Positions 1 through 12,299 of a DNA stretch of 64,000 nt are shown here, one piece after another; within the stretch, counting starts at the first letter, position 1, and every line of letters starts with the position of its first letter. The stretch comes from Escallonia rubra (lineage: Eukaryota; Streptophyta; Magnoliopsida; Escalloniales; Escalloniaceae). Location of the stretch: NCBI GenBank assembly GCA_033065855.1, contig JAVXUO010002571.1:494901-558900 (forward strand), read 5' to 3'. The translations under genes were made by a program, and so were the position numbers. The notes beneath the pieces were generated by a model, which was not told where the DNA came from, made no database searches, and saw only the letters and a program-made list of their open reading frames with translations.

Positions 1-979
1 TCTTGCAAGGGACTTCCATGAAAAGGTGGATGTAGGTTTGAGGGTAGTTTAAGCCGGACCATTTAAATCTCCTTGCCAAGTATCTCTGACTCAATCTTTT
101 TATTGATTGCTCTGTAATTGCTTGAGATCGTGTAGTTAACATCTTCATTGAAATATTTCCTGGTTTGATTGAGATTCATGATTGTGTTAAACTCCTCATT
201 AATTTTCAAAAAATCCTATTCAATCCCCTCCCCCCTCCCGGGTTGTTTTATTGGTTTCAATATTTTTCTTTCATATTATTTGCTGAAGACTTTTTAAGTG
301 TGTGGTTTCGAATTTTTTTTAAATTTACTTGATCTTTTTATTTTGAGAGTAATGATTCAAATTTTTTAGTGACCCGAGCACATATGTCTTTTTATTGAGC
401 TATACACTGTCTATACTTTTCCAAGCTAGGAGTAATTTATTTATTCTCATTTTTCTGGTTAGACTACACACAGTTTATACCCTCATGAGCGAGGAGTCCC
501 AATGATTTATTATCTTGGTATTTTGTGGTAGTTTAGCAGTTTGGCCATGCACTATACGACTTGTGGTTTGTATGAGTGTTTGGTTCCTTTGTTTGGGTCA
601 TCCACAGTTTATACTATGTGTTATGGGCCAGAAGTACCCAATGTCCCATGGAATTTAATGAGGCATTTCAGCAGATTAGCCATGTACTAGTGCTGGTGGT
701 TTGTGCCCTAACCTGTGTCTTGCCCTAACTTTGCCCAGACTGACTTTTACAAAGTTTTTAGCCTGTTAGGGACTTTTTTCTTTATTATTATTATTTTCTT
801 TAGCCTTAACATTGCATATACGAACTTTTATAAGGTTTTCAGTCTAGTGGACTTTTTTCAAGGGTAATACCGCTTGAGTAATTGTGCATTTGTTAGGTGA
901 ATAATTGTAGTAAGATAATAGTCTGGGAATCCAAACCAATATAGTTTCATTGACCATTGATGGTACAACCTCTACTCAC
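1..979. other. No gene recognised; AT-rich, transposon-like sequence
   Basis: I see no open frame with recognisable homology here. A pyrimidine/C-rich run near 220-240 resembles sequence often found close to plant retrotransposon LTR ends, but no paired LTR or target duplication is visible, so no element is called. Confidence 0.4.
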
Positions 980-2790
980 TTGAAAAAGTAATCACTTAGA
1001 AACTATAGAGCATTTATATCTAGTTGATGATAGGGTTTCAGAGGCACTGATTAAGACCATTCCCCATGCAGTGAGTAGGAATGAGCATATAGTGAAATGT
1101 AAAGGCTCCATAGGTTGATGAATAAAATCTACGTGGAATTGGGAAAGTTTGCCCGTCAATTGTATATAATTTGAGATCATTGTATGCCAATAATAAGCAA
1201 GCCATTATAACTGCATTTGCAACTTTAGTCCAGTTTGATGGGCTCTGTGTACGCCTACACGCACTTCTCTCATGACCTCGTGAATTTCCTCTTTTTCAGT
1301 ACATTTCATATCCATCCAATGATCTTTTGTAAAGCGTTTCTTTCCACATGATCAATACAATGACACGTCTTCTAATTTCATTCCATTTTGCCATTTTTTT
1401 CAGCCAACCTCCCGTGTTAGAGATAATTTATGGAGGGCTCTCACCAATCTTTCACATTTATAGCCATGTTAATGATGAGAGCAAGCTCGACTTGGGGATT
1501 TGACTCAACGGTTGTAAAACACTTCTTTCCCCAACAATGACTATAGTTGTCTTATTGTTGACAAGTGTTATTGATGTAGCCAGACTAACCAGAGAATGAG
1601 CACGAACTTAGCTCCTCAATTAACATAAAATATTGACTTCCTCAAACTAAGACAACATTTAATTTGCTTTGTAGATAATCAATTCAATTATAGGAATTTG
1701 AAGTGGTAACCTGTCCTGCAACCACATACTTATACCTAGCCTCACTATATGAACGACCCTCTAGCAAAAGAGTATGGAAGGACGACACACTCTGGAGTTA
1801 CGAACATAATTCAAATTCATAAATATATTGTTCGTGGTACTTTCTTCTTTTGCACCGTCAATACTTCATAATGATCCATCAAAGTACATCACCCATTCCA
1901 TCTAGACTCTGATCTGCATAACTTCTATATTTGGTAAATCAATTGCCAACAGAGAATCATCAGGTATGGGATGTGCCCGGAAAGAATCAGTTAAAGCTTG
2001 GTCCTTTGTGGCCTTTTTTGTGACATACTTAATTTTGAATTGGTAGAGAATAACAACACAAATGTTATGATACCACGACTTGAGAAAACATATAATCTGA
2101 TGGATCTACCCTTGAAATGAGTTGTACTTCATGCAACAAGAAGTAACGTATGAGTTTTTGCAATGGAAACACGAAAGCTAAGCATGTCTTCTCTGGTAAG
2201 TAATTTACTTCGGCAACCACCGATGTCTGACTTAGTGCAAGGCATTTTTGTTCTCTCTTTGTAGTGCTGAGCCATAAGCGTGCCCAGAGAAGCATCAAGG
2301 GCAACTGCGTATAACAATAAAGTTGTTCCTTTGATTGGGCTCAGTAAGCACTGAAGTCCTTATAAAACATCATTTTATGCTGTCAAAAGTATTTTTACAT
2401 GCTTACTCCCATTGGAATGGTAAACCCTTCTTCATCAACCTTGATAAAGGTTGACAATTATCCTGCCAAGTTCGAGATGAACTTCTTAGTGTAGGCCAAC
2501 TTTCCATGCAACTCTTTTAGCTTGTGCAAGTTCATTGGAGGAAGCATTTGAAAAGCCGCCTAAATTTCGTAAGATCGATCTCGAGTCCTCTATAATGAAC
2601 CATGAAACCTAAAAACTTGTTTGATGGAACTCCAAATGCATACTTTAAGGGTTCATTTTCAACTTGCAATGCATTAGCCTTTAGCATATGCACCCTAAGG
2701 CTCCAAGGTCAAGCTCTTTTTTCTTCATTTTGACCACCAATTAGTCCTTAACATAGCATTTCACAATACTATGGGAGTTGTTCACACCAA
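980..2790 (-). pseudogene. Degenerate Ty3/gypsy pol remnant (RT, RNase H, integrase pieces)
   Basis: Three pieces of gypsy polyprotein appear in the expected order when read on the minus strand. The RT connection stretch (about 2555-2650) contains YAFGVPSNKFLGFMV. An RNase H segment (about 2065-2317) contains the YLPEKTCLAFVFPLQKL pattern. A segment before the integrase core (about 992-1180) reads like the family's 'PLH-ICxF-xWGMDLI' region. Many stops and frame changes separate them, so this is an old, non-coding relic, probably related to the Tat elements further right. No LTRs could be assigned. A plus-strand frame at 2830-3054 has no recognisable content. Confidence 0.7.
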
Positions 2791-3285
2791 GAAAAATTGC
2801 AACGTATTGCCGTATTGACCTAAGTAAGGGTGATACATCTAAAAATAATACAACCATGTGATGATGTCCTTCTTTCAAGTTGGACTTCGACCTTTCAAAT
2901 AAGTTCAAATACTTGGAGTGATATTAAATTTAAAGGTTTGAAATTTCATTTTGGCCATCAAATTACTAAGTTAGGTTTCAAATCTGTATATGCGAGATCA
3001 ATTTTTATTAAAGTTCAAACCTCGACCTTCAAACTTCGACCGAGCAAATTGTAGTGAAACTTATCCCTTTTTGTTTAACCTTCAAGTCCCAATGGTGTGG
3101 GTTCAAACTTTAATGAAGTTCAAAACCTACTTGATCCATTCTACCCGTTCAGTACACTTCCAAGATACATAAGCTAGTATTTTCTTTTGGGTTACAATTT
3201 AAGTGCCAACTTCCTCATCGATTACACCTGAGTTGACAGAGAGCTTTAATGGAGTGATTGTTAGTTCGAAAGGCAAATCAAGGGG
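2791..3285. other. Unassigned sequence between gypsy relic and solo LTR
   Basis: Nothing recognisable apart from short open frames. It is probably more of the same decayed element, interrupted by the solo LTR that follows. Confidence 0.35.
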
Positions 3286-3290
3286 CTTAG

Positions 3291-6094
3291 TGTCACGACC
3301 CGAACCCACGGGTAAGCCCGTGAGCTAGGCACGTGACCGGCCGCAGACCCATTCAGACAACTAATTAGGGTTCTGCCAGGCCTTACTCAAGCATGTACAC
3401 AATTTTAAAACCATACATTAAACCAACACCATAACATGAATTTCTAAAGATACCTTTACAGCTCCTTCCAAAATTATCTCAACTAAATTACTCCATAAAG
3501 ACTAATAGCATTTATTTAAGAAGAAACCTCATGGGATTCAGCTACGAACAATTCAAGTAATAAACTGGCAGTTCTACAAATTTCTCAAGGCTTAAACCGA
3601 CATCCTAACGAACATCTCTTGCGGCTTCCTTTTCATTACTCTCATAGTACTGAGGCTCATCTAGGTGTTCACCTGAAAACATTTATAAAAAGGGGTGAGC
3701 TGGGGGCCCAGTAAATACACATGCCATATCCCTAAAATAAATTTGAGGGTTTCGACTATGCCATGGTTTTCCTTTTTCACAATAAAATTTCAATGTTACC
3801 AAAATAAATACGCTCAACATATCCACGTATATGTATGTACTTGCATCAAAAGATTCTCGAATTAGAATGGGATCAACAAAGAGTTTTCACCAAGGACTAT
3901 CACAATTAATCATAACATGTATACTGCGGTCAGCGTATGGTCCCACTGACTAGGACCCAAAATCCCTCCTCCACCCAGGATGACAAAGTGTGGACGCAAG
4001 GGCGAACCACGGTGCAACAGTACTGTGCGTCAACGTATGGTCCCGTTGACCAGGACCCGGAATCCACTTTCCCCCGTGGATATGGGGCGCAGTAACACAG
4101 CCAACTATCATTTCGTTCCACAGAAATCGATCATGATTCAAATACTCATACAACAATCCATGGCATTTCTTTTCAATTTATGTTTCAAATAAAATACTTT
4201 AGAAATAAACATATGCAGAATAGAACTTTAAACTTTAAATGATCAAATCATAAATACATATCATAGGTTTTGCAAATAAATATACAGAGGAACATGACAG
4301 GGGTACTTACCTCGCTCAAAATCTGTTTCTGATATTTGCTCAAATGCCGGCCCTAGCTCTTGACTATCAAAACCTAAATAACAAATCATACAGATGTCAT
4401 TTATTGACGCTCGGGCACGCTTAGGTATTATGTTTCTTTTAGATGAGTAAACTTTACCCAACCATCCCCCGACTTCTGTATAATTACCTATTTGTACTTT
4501 GTCTGAATCTATTCAGAAGAGGTCCTTGGAACTAATTTAATAACTATCGTGACAATGAAGCGTTACGCTATATCCGTTCGGGCGCTACGCCGCTAACATA
4601 GCAAACGACCTTAAAAATTTTCAAAACTTTAGAAACTAACTTATCTTAGCTACATAAGATTATTGTAGGAGTTTCAGGATTTAATAACTTCATTTACTAT
4701 TCTATAATACACTAACGTCTCTATCACAAATAAAATTAGTTAGCACGCTTCCCAAGCTCCAAAAAAGCTAAAATTTTTACTGTGTGTAGGTGTTGAAAAA
4801 TAAACCTAAGTTACTTCTTTGAGTTTTGCCCAAAACATTTTCTAGATATATTTTAAAAATTCAAGAAGGAACTGCTCAAAAAACTTCACTATTAGCGACA
4901 ATTTGAAGTTCAAATTAAAACCACAGCTTTCCCTCTCTCCCTACAGCACCTTCTTCCTCATGCAACCCATCAGTCTACTTCTTCCCAAAACACTGTTCAC
5001 GCAGCCTTTCTTTCCTTCCAATTTCTCATTTACTCCTTTGTTTACACATACACTAACTATACTCTTGCCTTGTAGCTTCCCTTCCACCTCACAAATATAC
5101 ACCTCTAATACACACAAATTCACGCACACACTGAAGCACCAACTTTAATTAGCTGCACCATGACAACTCCCTTAAACCCACTTCCATGATCTAACACACA
5201 GCAACACACCCCAAATGCGGTGGACAATAGAAAACCAAAAAGAATTTGGGAAGTTACAGACCCATCTATGTGTGGTATTTTCCTTTTCCTTTTCCCCTAC
5301 ATTCAGTAATCCATGTACACAATAAATCACTCCATATACAGCCTTCGACGCAGGTTACACACACACACACAACAACCCACAAATTCACGCATACTCTTCC
5401 CCTAAACCCATCACAGCAATAAACTCACAAACCCATATACCCAGTTACCATTAAACCTCCATACACCACTAGATACTCACAATAAAATTGACAACAAGAA
5501 CAGCAAACTATGAGAAACTTACACAGTTGCACTAACTCTCTGAAGCTACACACTCGCAGCTAGTAATTAACCCATACACATATATCTCTATAGATTAATT
5601 GAGGACCAAGGAGGGTAGAAGTCTTACCGGAATCTAGACTCTTCGCCGGACTTCGACGCAGCTCCTTCTCTTTTTCCTCCTTCGGTATTTCTCTTCCTCT
5701 CTCAGCCGTTTGCAGAAAGTATGGGATATATTTAGGGTCGGCTGCCAAAGAATATCATGCTTATATATAACCCGAATCCCTAATTGGGCAAAGACAAGAA
5801 AAACCTTTCACCCTTTGGTCGCTAAAACTTCTTAACCGAATTTAATAACACAAAAATGGTCCAACAATAAATCTTTATGATAATTTATGTGTTAAGAAAA
5901 TTATCAACGAGTTATTACGCTATCATGTTTGTCAAAACGTCGCTAATATTAAATGCATCGATATTTTAAATAACTTGACGCTAATATATACCGACGTTAG
6001 TAAATTGTCACTATAAAATGCTCAAAAACAATATACTAACATTATTTTGGCCCGGAAAAATAATTATAATATAGGAAATATCCCGGGCATTACA
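3291..6094 (+). mobile_element. Solo LTR (2.8 kb, Ty3/gypsy type) with TSD CTTAG
   Basis: The segment starts TGTCACGACCCGAACC and ends CCCGGGCATTACA, so it has TG...CA ends. It is bordered by the direct repeat CTTAG at 3286-3290 and 6095-6099. There is no internal gag-pol, so this is a solo LTR left by LTR-LTR recombination. It shares its start motif and an internal 'GGTCCCxxTGACxAGGACCC' motif (near 3938 and again near 4039) with the inverted solo LTR at 56945-59664. All frames inside it are LTR shadows. Long LTRs of this kind are typical of plant chromovirus-like gypsy elements; the lineage assignment is inference. Confidence 0.85.
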
Positions 6095-6169
6095 CTTAGC
6101 CTTGTTATAAAAGAGATAAATTTTTGTTTTTGATGCCACGATCGAAGATTTATAAGTCATTTCTCAGTG

Positions 6170-7390
6170 CAGATTCACAGGGTTATGGCAACCCATGTGT
6201 ATCCAAACGAAAGGAATTTTAGAATCTTCTACATTTTCTTGGTGAAAAGGAGAAATTACCCTGGTTGGGTGGTTGATTTGGAAGAAAAAAGAGAAAATGT
6301 CCTAAAGAAAACTGTCAATTGAGGGACTTCAGAAAAGTTCTTGACGATTGTGGGCTAGAGGATTTAGGCTTTTCAGGTTATCAGTTCACATGGTGTAACA
6401 ACCAGAATTACTTGGATACAATTTGCAAGTGTTTGAATAAATGTTGTGCAACACTAGAGTGGTCATAGTGTTCCATTGGCGAAGGCATACCTTTTACATA
6501 CCTTCGTCTTAAACCATTCCCCTATATTACTAAAGTTGGCGGCTTATGATATTGTTTGGGGTAGGGAAAAAAAAAGGAAAATTTTGTTTCAAATCCATGT
6601 GGATCTAGAAAGAACAATGCAATGAGATTTTCAAGGAGACTTAGGGTAAAAACTATCCAAGGGAGCCCATCTGAAATAGTTATGGAAAAGAAATAGAGGA
6701 ATATATGTAGGCTAGGACTTTTGAACTGGAACAGATGTTCGATTGGAAATGCTCAAAGTAAATTCAAGAAATTGTAATATAAGCTGCTTGGTATTAACCA
6801 AGGGACTATATCTTTAGAGACCAGCACGAAGAAAATAAGCTAATTTGCGAACTCGATGAAATCTTGCAAATGGAAGAGGACTTGGGGAAACACCCGCTCA
6901 TGCTAATTGGGCCAAGGAAGGTGACTGAGAGACGAAGTACTTTCATGCTCATGCATCGTCTTAGGGGAGAATGGACTGAATTAAAAATACAATAAATGAG
7001 AATGGCAAACGGTGTGGTAATAGAGCAATGAGAGAAACAATGGTGGTGTCGTACTTCCAAGACCTTTTCTCATCTTCAGGACCATTGGATAGGCTATGCA
7101 TGAAGTTCTTGACACTGTTCCACCTGAAAATTCTCCCAAACTGAACCATTATCTAACTCGTCCTTTTTATACTTGAAGGTATATCTGCTCTATTTTACTG
7201 GAATCCTACTAAATTTCCTTAGCCCCAACGGTATGCCTGTACTAATTTTCAACATTTTTGGCATATCATCAATGTTATCAGCTTTCCTCAATTTATCTTT
7301 CTTTGTTAGAAAAATCAACTATACTCGTATTGTGCTGATCCTGAAGTGTCAAATCTAGAAGAAAAAAAATGTCACGATTTCAGCCTATAA
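6170..7390 (+). pseudogene. LINE (L1-type non-LTR retrotransposon) ORF2, left part
   Basis: Broken frames on the plus strand match plant L1 ORF2. Near 6320-6420 the endonuclease C-terminal pattern LEDLGFSGYQFTWCNN is readable. Further on come remnants of the 'KYFHAHASS' and 'VSYFQDLFSSSGPLDRL' region that precedes the reverse transcriptase. Near 7195-7300 the 'GPDGMPALxFQxFWHIV' RT block is recognisable across frameshifts. The segment stops at 7390, and RT sequence resumes beyond the Tat element at 18835 with ~380 bp repeated. It is inactive, with numerous stops. Confidence 0.75.
7012..7390 (+). repeat. Left copy of ~380-bp LINE duplication flanking the Tat element
   Basis: This 379-bp stretch of LINE is repeated in direct orientation at 18835-19216, immediately right of the Tat element. 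By eye the copies differ at about two dozen positions plus one 3-bp insertion. The left copy is separated from the left LTR by 41 bp of filler (7391-7431), which repeats an A-rich run followed by ATGTCACG that is also present at 7361-7376. Confidence 0.85.
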
Positions 7391-7431
7391 CATTGACGAT
7401 AGGCCACAAAAGAAAAAAAAATGTCACGTAT

Positions 7432-7855
7432 TGTTCCTACTTGAATATTGATTGGGAACCACAGCTGGGAAATGGACCAGCAAAATAGAACACGGAGTGA
7501 CCGCCGGGGGTGTTCCGGCGGAGGAGGCTCCGATGCTAAAGTCAGAACGTTGAGACAAGGGTAGAGCTCTGAATCGCATAAATGCACTAGGCGTGCGAGT
7601 GTGTGAACTTGTTTGTGTACCTGAGGCTTTGCCTATGATAAAGGCTCCTCCCAGAATCCTCCCTTGTTCAGGACTCTTCTTTGATAGGTCCTTGATGTAT
7701 TAGAACCATGTTAGGACTCTTCTTTTAGTAGTCGAGTCCTACAAGGCCTCTATCACCTCTTTTAGAGCCTATCTTGATACAGACTCCTTAGTTGACTCAG
7801 AGTCAACCACGCCACATGTCATCATTTGGTTGGGTGGACATATTTAGTTATATCA
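7432..7855 (-). repeat. 3' LTR of the Tat element
   Basis: This 424-bp copy starts TG and ends TATATCA on the plus strand and matches 18414-18834. It has a 3-bp insertion near its left end (TGTTCCTAC against TGCTAC) and scattered substitutions, many of them transitions. Confidence 0.92.
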
Positions 7856-7872
7856 TAATGCCCCTGCTTTTG
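7856..7872 (-). other. Polypurine tract of the Tat element
   Basis: On the minus strand the sequence just upstream of the 3' LTR reads CAAAAGCAGGGGCATTA, purine-rich as expected for the plus-strand primer. Its position next to the LTR confirms that the element is transcribed right to left. Confidence 0.7.
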
Positions 7873-7974
7873 ACGGTTCTTCCAAGAGAACTGCCAAAAA
7901 ATAGTCCAGCTACGGTTTTCCCATGTCCATTGTCCGTTACTCAGAGGGAATTTACAGTATGTCATACTTGAACG

Positions 7975-8426
7975 GCCTGCTCGGGAGATCTAGTCGGGAG
8001 CTTTGGTCAGGAGCTCTGGTCGAGAGACCTGCTCGGAAAGCCTGGTCGGGAAGCTTGGTCGGGAGACCTGCTCGGGAGCCCTGGTCGGGAGGTCTGGTCG
8101 AGAGACATGCTCGGAAAGCCTGGTCGGGAAGCCTGGTTGGGAAGCCTGGTCGGGAGTGAATCTTGTGCTTTGAGCACTAGAATGGTCCTGCTTGGACAGT
8201 CTGCTCGGGCATGGATCTTGTGCTCTGAGCACTGGGATGGTCTTGCTCGGGCAATCTGCTCGGGCATGGACTTTATGCTCGAGCACTCGAATGGTCCTAC
8301 TCAGGCAGTCTGCTCGGGCATGGATCTTGTGCTCTGAGCACTGGGATAGTCTTGCTCGGGCAATCTACTCGGGCATGGACTTTATGCTCCAGCACTCGAA
8401 TGGTCCTACTCAGGCAGTCTGCTCGG
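7975..8426. repeat. GC-rich minisatellite in the Tat 3' untranslated region, left block
   Basis: It starts with short units around CTGGTCGGGAG (7975-8155). These give way to a higher-order repeat of about 60 and 125 bp containing GTGCTCTGAGCAC and CTGCTCGGGCATGG. Several units are imperfect palindromes. The block is cut by the hAT element and continues at 9482. Open frames on both strands here are repeat artefacts. Hypervariable tandem repeats near the 3' end are known in Tat-lineage elements. Confidence 0.85.
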
Positions 8427-9481
8427 TAGGGATGGCAATGGGGCGGGTCGGATGCGGATCTGCTAAAATCCGAACCCGTTCCGCTACCTTTGAAATCCCA
8501 CCCCGCCCCACACCCGCCCCGCGCCGGGTTCTGTAACCTTAATACCACATCCGACCCTAACATACTTTAGAAAACCCATCCCCGCCCCGCCCAAACCCAG
8601 CAGATTCTTCCAATCTTGCTTCCAATGGCAGGAGATTCAGTCACGGCTAGTGGCCGGTGGGGAAGCTTGGCAGTAGATCACGGTAGGCGATGGCAGCGAT
8701 CACGGCGGCAAGGGCTTGCTGATGATCGAAAACCATCATCACAGCGGCGACGACTTGTTGATGAACGCGGCGACAACTTGCTGATGAACGGCGGCGACGA
8801 CTTGCTGATGAACGGCGGCGACGACTTGCTGGGTCAGTCGCCGACAGTGCCTTTATGGCGGTCGCACGTCAGTCGCCGACGGGGGTAGAGAATTGATCGG
8901 CAGAGTAGCTCGCCGCCGTAGTACCTCACCGTAGAGTACCTCGTCGCCGTAGTACCTCACCATAGAGTACCTCGCCGCCGTCGACAAGATCTTGCAGAGG
9001 ACAGAGGAGTTAGGCGTCCAGTCCGATCTGGAGATCGTAGATCGCGCCGAGAAAGCGCCGTGGTTCAGCTCGACGAGTTTCAGCACATCGTGGTTGACAG
9101 TTGCTAGTGGTTGACGGTAGCTATTAGGGAGGTGGTCTATGGCTGGGATGATCGTTGTGCGCAGTGAGATGTGAAAATGGTATTGGGCGGCGGAGAGAGA
9201 GAGCTGAAAAAAGGGTAATTGAAATGTGTTAGGGTTTTGAGACTTATTTATACCATAGATATGTATGGCTGAGATTTATTTAGGATTAACATAACGGGGC
9301 GGGTGCGGGTCGGATACCGGGGCGGGGCAGAGTAAATACCAAATCCGACCCGTACCCACTGCGGGTTTAAAATTCAATTACCATACCCGCCCCTTAACCC
9401 GGTCAGAGTCAAAATAACCCGCTTCTAACGGGGCGGGGCGGGGCGGATATCCGCCGGGTTGGATTTAAATTGCCATCCCTA
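8427..9481. mobile_element. Non-autonomous hAT element with 8-bp TSD CTGCTCGG
   Basis: The 13-bp terminal inverted repeats TAGGGATGGCAAT and ATTGCCATCCCTA flank 1055 bp with no transposase. The 8-bp direct repeat CTGCTCGG lies on both sides (8419-8426, 9482-9489), as expected for the hAT superfamily. Subterminal GC-rich tracts (GGGGCGGG motifs) occur at both ends. The middle holds a short open frame (8616-8888) with a repeated ~24-bp unit around 8755-8830 (GGCGGCGACGACTTGCTGATG), possibly captured coding DNA, but I recognise no protein. Because the TSD equals the minisatellite unit, it could in part reflect the array itself. Confidence 0.9.
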
Positions 9482-10115
9482 CTGCTCGGGCATGGACTTT
9501 GTGCTTGAGCACCTGGATGGTGCTGCTCAAGCAGTCTGCTCGGGCACAGACTTGTGCTAGAGCACTCTGAAGTCTTGCTCGGGCTGTCTGCTCGGGCATG
9601 GACTTGTGCTTGAGCATTCTGAAGTCCTGCTCGGGCAGTCTGTTTGGGCATGGACTTTGTGCTTGAGCACCTGGATGGTGCTGCTCAGGCATAAACTTGT
9701 GCTTGAGCACTCTGAAGTCCTGCTCGGATTGTCTGCTCGGGTCGTCTGCTCGGGCACGAGCATTCTGAAGTCCTGCTCGGGTTGTCTGCTCAGGCATGGA
9801 CTTGTGCTTGAGCACTCCGAGGTCCTGCTCGGGCACGGACTTGTGCTTAAGCACTCTGAAGTCCTACTTGGGAGCTCTGCTCCGGCACGGACTTGTGCTT
9901 GAGCACTCTGAGGTCCTGCTCGGGCATGGACTTAAGCGCTCTGAGGTCCTTCTCGGGAGCTCTGTACGGGAGCTCTTCTCGGGTACGGACTTGTGCTTGA
10001 GCATTCTGAAGTCCTGCTCGGGCTGTCTTCTTGAGCATGGACTTGAGCACTCTGAAGTCCTGCTCGGGAGCTCTATTCGGGCAGTCTGCTCGGGAAATCT
10101 GCTCGGGCACGGACC
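9482..10115. repeat. GC-rich minisatellite in the Tat 3' untranslated region, right block
   Basis: Tandem units of roughly 45-65 bp are built from CTCGGGCATGGACTTGTG, CTTGAGCACTCTGAAGTC and variants. Each contains the self-complementary core GTGCTTGAGCAC. It is the continuation of the 7975-8426 array on the other side of the hAT insertion. Long open frames on both strands come from the unit length and are not genes. Confidence 0.85.
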
Positions 10116-10473
10116 TCGTCATCTCGCCACGTGGCAGGGACTTTATGGTATCTTACAACCTCAAGCTTCTAGGGAAGCACGCATGTGTAACGGTCCTTTT
10201 GCCGCCAAAACTAAGGCGATTCTTGTTTTAATTTCAAAACTTAATGCTCTGGGAATCGCACAAGACAGGTGTATTGAATGTTTTCGCCCTTTCAGGGATG
10301 ATTATTCATGCCCCTTTTATATATTTGGGCTCCTCTCTTCATTTTGCCCCCTGCTATTCATTTTCTCCGTGTTCGGCTCAATCTCTGCAAGTAAGTTCGT
10401 CTTTACCTCCCTTTTGTTCGGCGCATATCTATTTTTCATCAGTAGTTATTGTTTTTATAACTCCCAATAGAAG

Positions 10474-12299
10474 ATGTCCTCAACATCGTCAAGTAGTTCT
10501 TCGTCGTCCACGACTAGTTCAACAGAAAACACTTTAGAAAGTAATTCCGAAAGTAGATCTTCACAAGTAGGTACTTCGACCCTTAGGAGTCAAGTAGGAA
10601 CCTCTACTCCTCAGGCCAGCACTTCGATACCCCGTGGAGATGCTCTCGAGGATATCAAGGACGAAGCTGAAGACAAATTTGATGAAGACACTTGGTTCAC
10701 CGCTGATGAGAAGAGGAACAAGATGACAAGAGAGAGCATAATGGAGCTTTTGGAAGAATTTCCCTTACCTCCTCCCTTCTCTGCTCGGGTTCCTGCACTC
10801 CAAGAACCTGCCAACTATGGCACGGATTTGGAGACCAGTGTCTATGAGGATCAGATAAAATCTGGCTATAGAATTTTGATGCACCCATTCACTGTCGCTT
10901 TTTTCAACTATTATAAAATGACGCCAGGTCAACTTGTGCCCAATGGGTGGAGAAAACTTGTTGGCTTGATCTACCTTGTGCAGACTTCAGGATATCCAGT
11001 GACGGTCCATGACTTTATGAGGCTATACCTTGAAGTGTGCTATATAAAGAATGTGGCCAAAAGTGTTGGCTGGTATTATATTTAGAACCAGGTTATAGTG
11101 ATCAAGGGGGGTCCAAAATCCAACAAAGGTTGGCACTCCCGGTATTTCTTCATACAGCGGCCAAGCGGCAAATGGGAGTTCCCTAGAAAGTGGAACGGTT
11201 TTTTGTAAAGATTATGAAAAGAAAGGCTTTCTTGCTCCCAATTCAAACCACGAAGAAACTCCTTGATCATATAAAAAGGAGGGGTGGTCTCAATATTGAT
11301 GAACCCCTTACCGATCAAGAGATGCAGCATGCGGGACTCATTCCTCCTACCCCCACTATACCAGTTCCTCCAACCCCTGTCATAGAGTCTCGGGTTGTTT
11401 TGGGGGGGTATGACTCGAGGATTTGCGGCAGGGACGTTGTCTTCTAGGACTCCGAGTCTAGGTAGAGTCTGAAGCTATGTTCATATATTCTTCTCCTTTC
11501 TGATTGAGAATGCATTATCTAACTCTGTCCTTTTACAGAAATGGCTGGCAAAGGTGAAGGCGCAAAAGGAGACTTTTAAGGTTTGTTGCAGAAGGCTTCC
11601 AAAAGAAAAAAGAAGGATGGCACAAGGGAAGGTTCTTCTCCCATTATTAAGAGGCCCCGCGCTCCCACTCCTCTAGTACCTCAGGTTGTGGTCGAGGACC
11701 TTCCTATCGACAAGGTTGCTTACAATGTAACTTGAGTTTTTATCTTTTCAGAGTTCTCAACTAAACTCATCCGCCCTTGAGACATATAATCATCTTTATC
11801 TTTCTTCTCTTTTCAGGCGTACTGTTATACCAGCCAGATGCAATACATGTTCACTATGGCGATTGACATGGCCCGCAATGCTGAGACTGAAAAGATAGCG
11901 GCCGTAGGCAAAGTTGACAAGCTCGATAAAGAGGTTAAGGACCTTAAGACGGAGAATGCAGATCTACTTACTAAGCTTGGTCGTCTGGAAAAAAGGTACG
12001 AGAAGTTTAGGCATGAGAAGGCCGAAATTGGGAACAATGCCATTCAAGCGTTCCTTGATGGCACCGCGGGGGAAGAGTGGCTGCAAAAACGAACAGAAGA
12101 TGGACTTTCTATTTTCCAGGAGGGTTTTCAGAAAGCCAAGGAACTGATGATGGAAAAATATCCCAGCCTTTTCCTTGATGATGTTGTGGTGCCCACTTTT
12201 GAGTTACCGTCGGGGAAGACTGTCGCGCCTACCGAAGCTGGGGACGCAATTTCTTCGGGGGAGAAAAGCATTCGATCTGGGAATGCTCCTATATCTTAG
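10474..12299 (+). pseudogene. Antisense extra ORF of the Tat element (putative 'gypsy type transposon' protein)
   Basis: It is encoded opposite to gag-pol, between integrase and the 3' LTR, where Tat elements carry an extra antisense gene. The first frame (10474-11085) has a Ser/Thr-rich N-terminus, an acidic stretch, then HPFTVAFFNYYKMTPGQLVP and GLIYLVQTSGYPVTV, the conserved core of the plant 'putative gypsy type transposon' family. A stop at 11083 interrupts it, but the next codons (VIVIKGGPKSNKGWHSRYFF) still match the family. A third block (11838-12299) is a heptad-like coiled coil (KVDKLDKEVKDLKTENADLL). The pieces may have been exons. Function is unknown; the reading is now broken. 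Confidence 0.75.

Noticed and set aside
4903..5148. 81-aa plus-strand frame with a signal-peptide-like start
   Set aside because: Inside the solo LTR (3291-6094); C/T-rich composition explains the hydrophobic and Pro/Ser content.
7923..8563. Several overlapping open frames on both strands rich in Gly/Ser/Arg
   Set aside because: All follow the tandem-repeat period; no homology expected.
9796..10470. 224-aa plus-strand open frame
   Set aside because: Most of it is translated minisatellite; the C-terminal part is a chance extension into the antisense-ORF leader.
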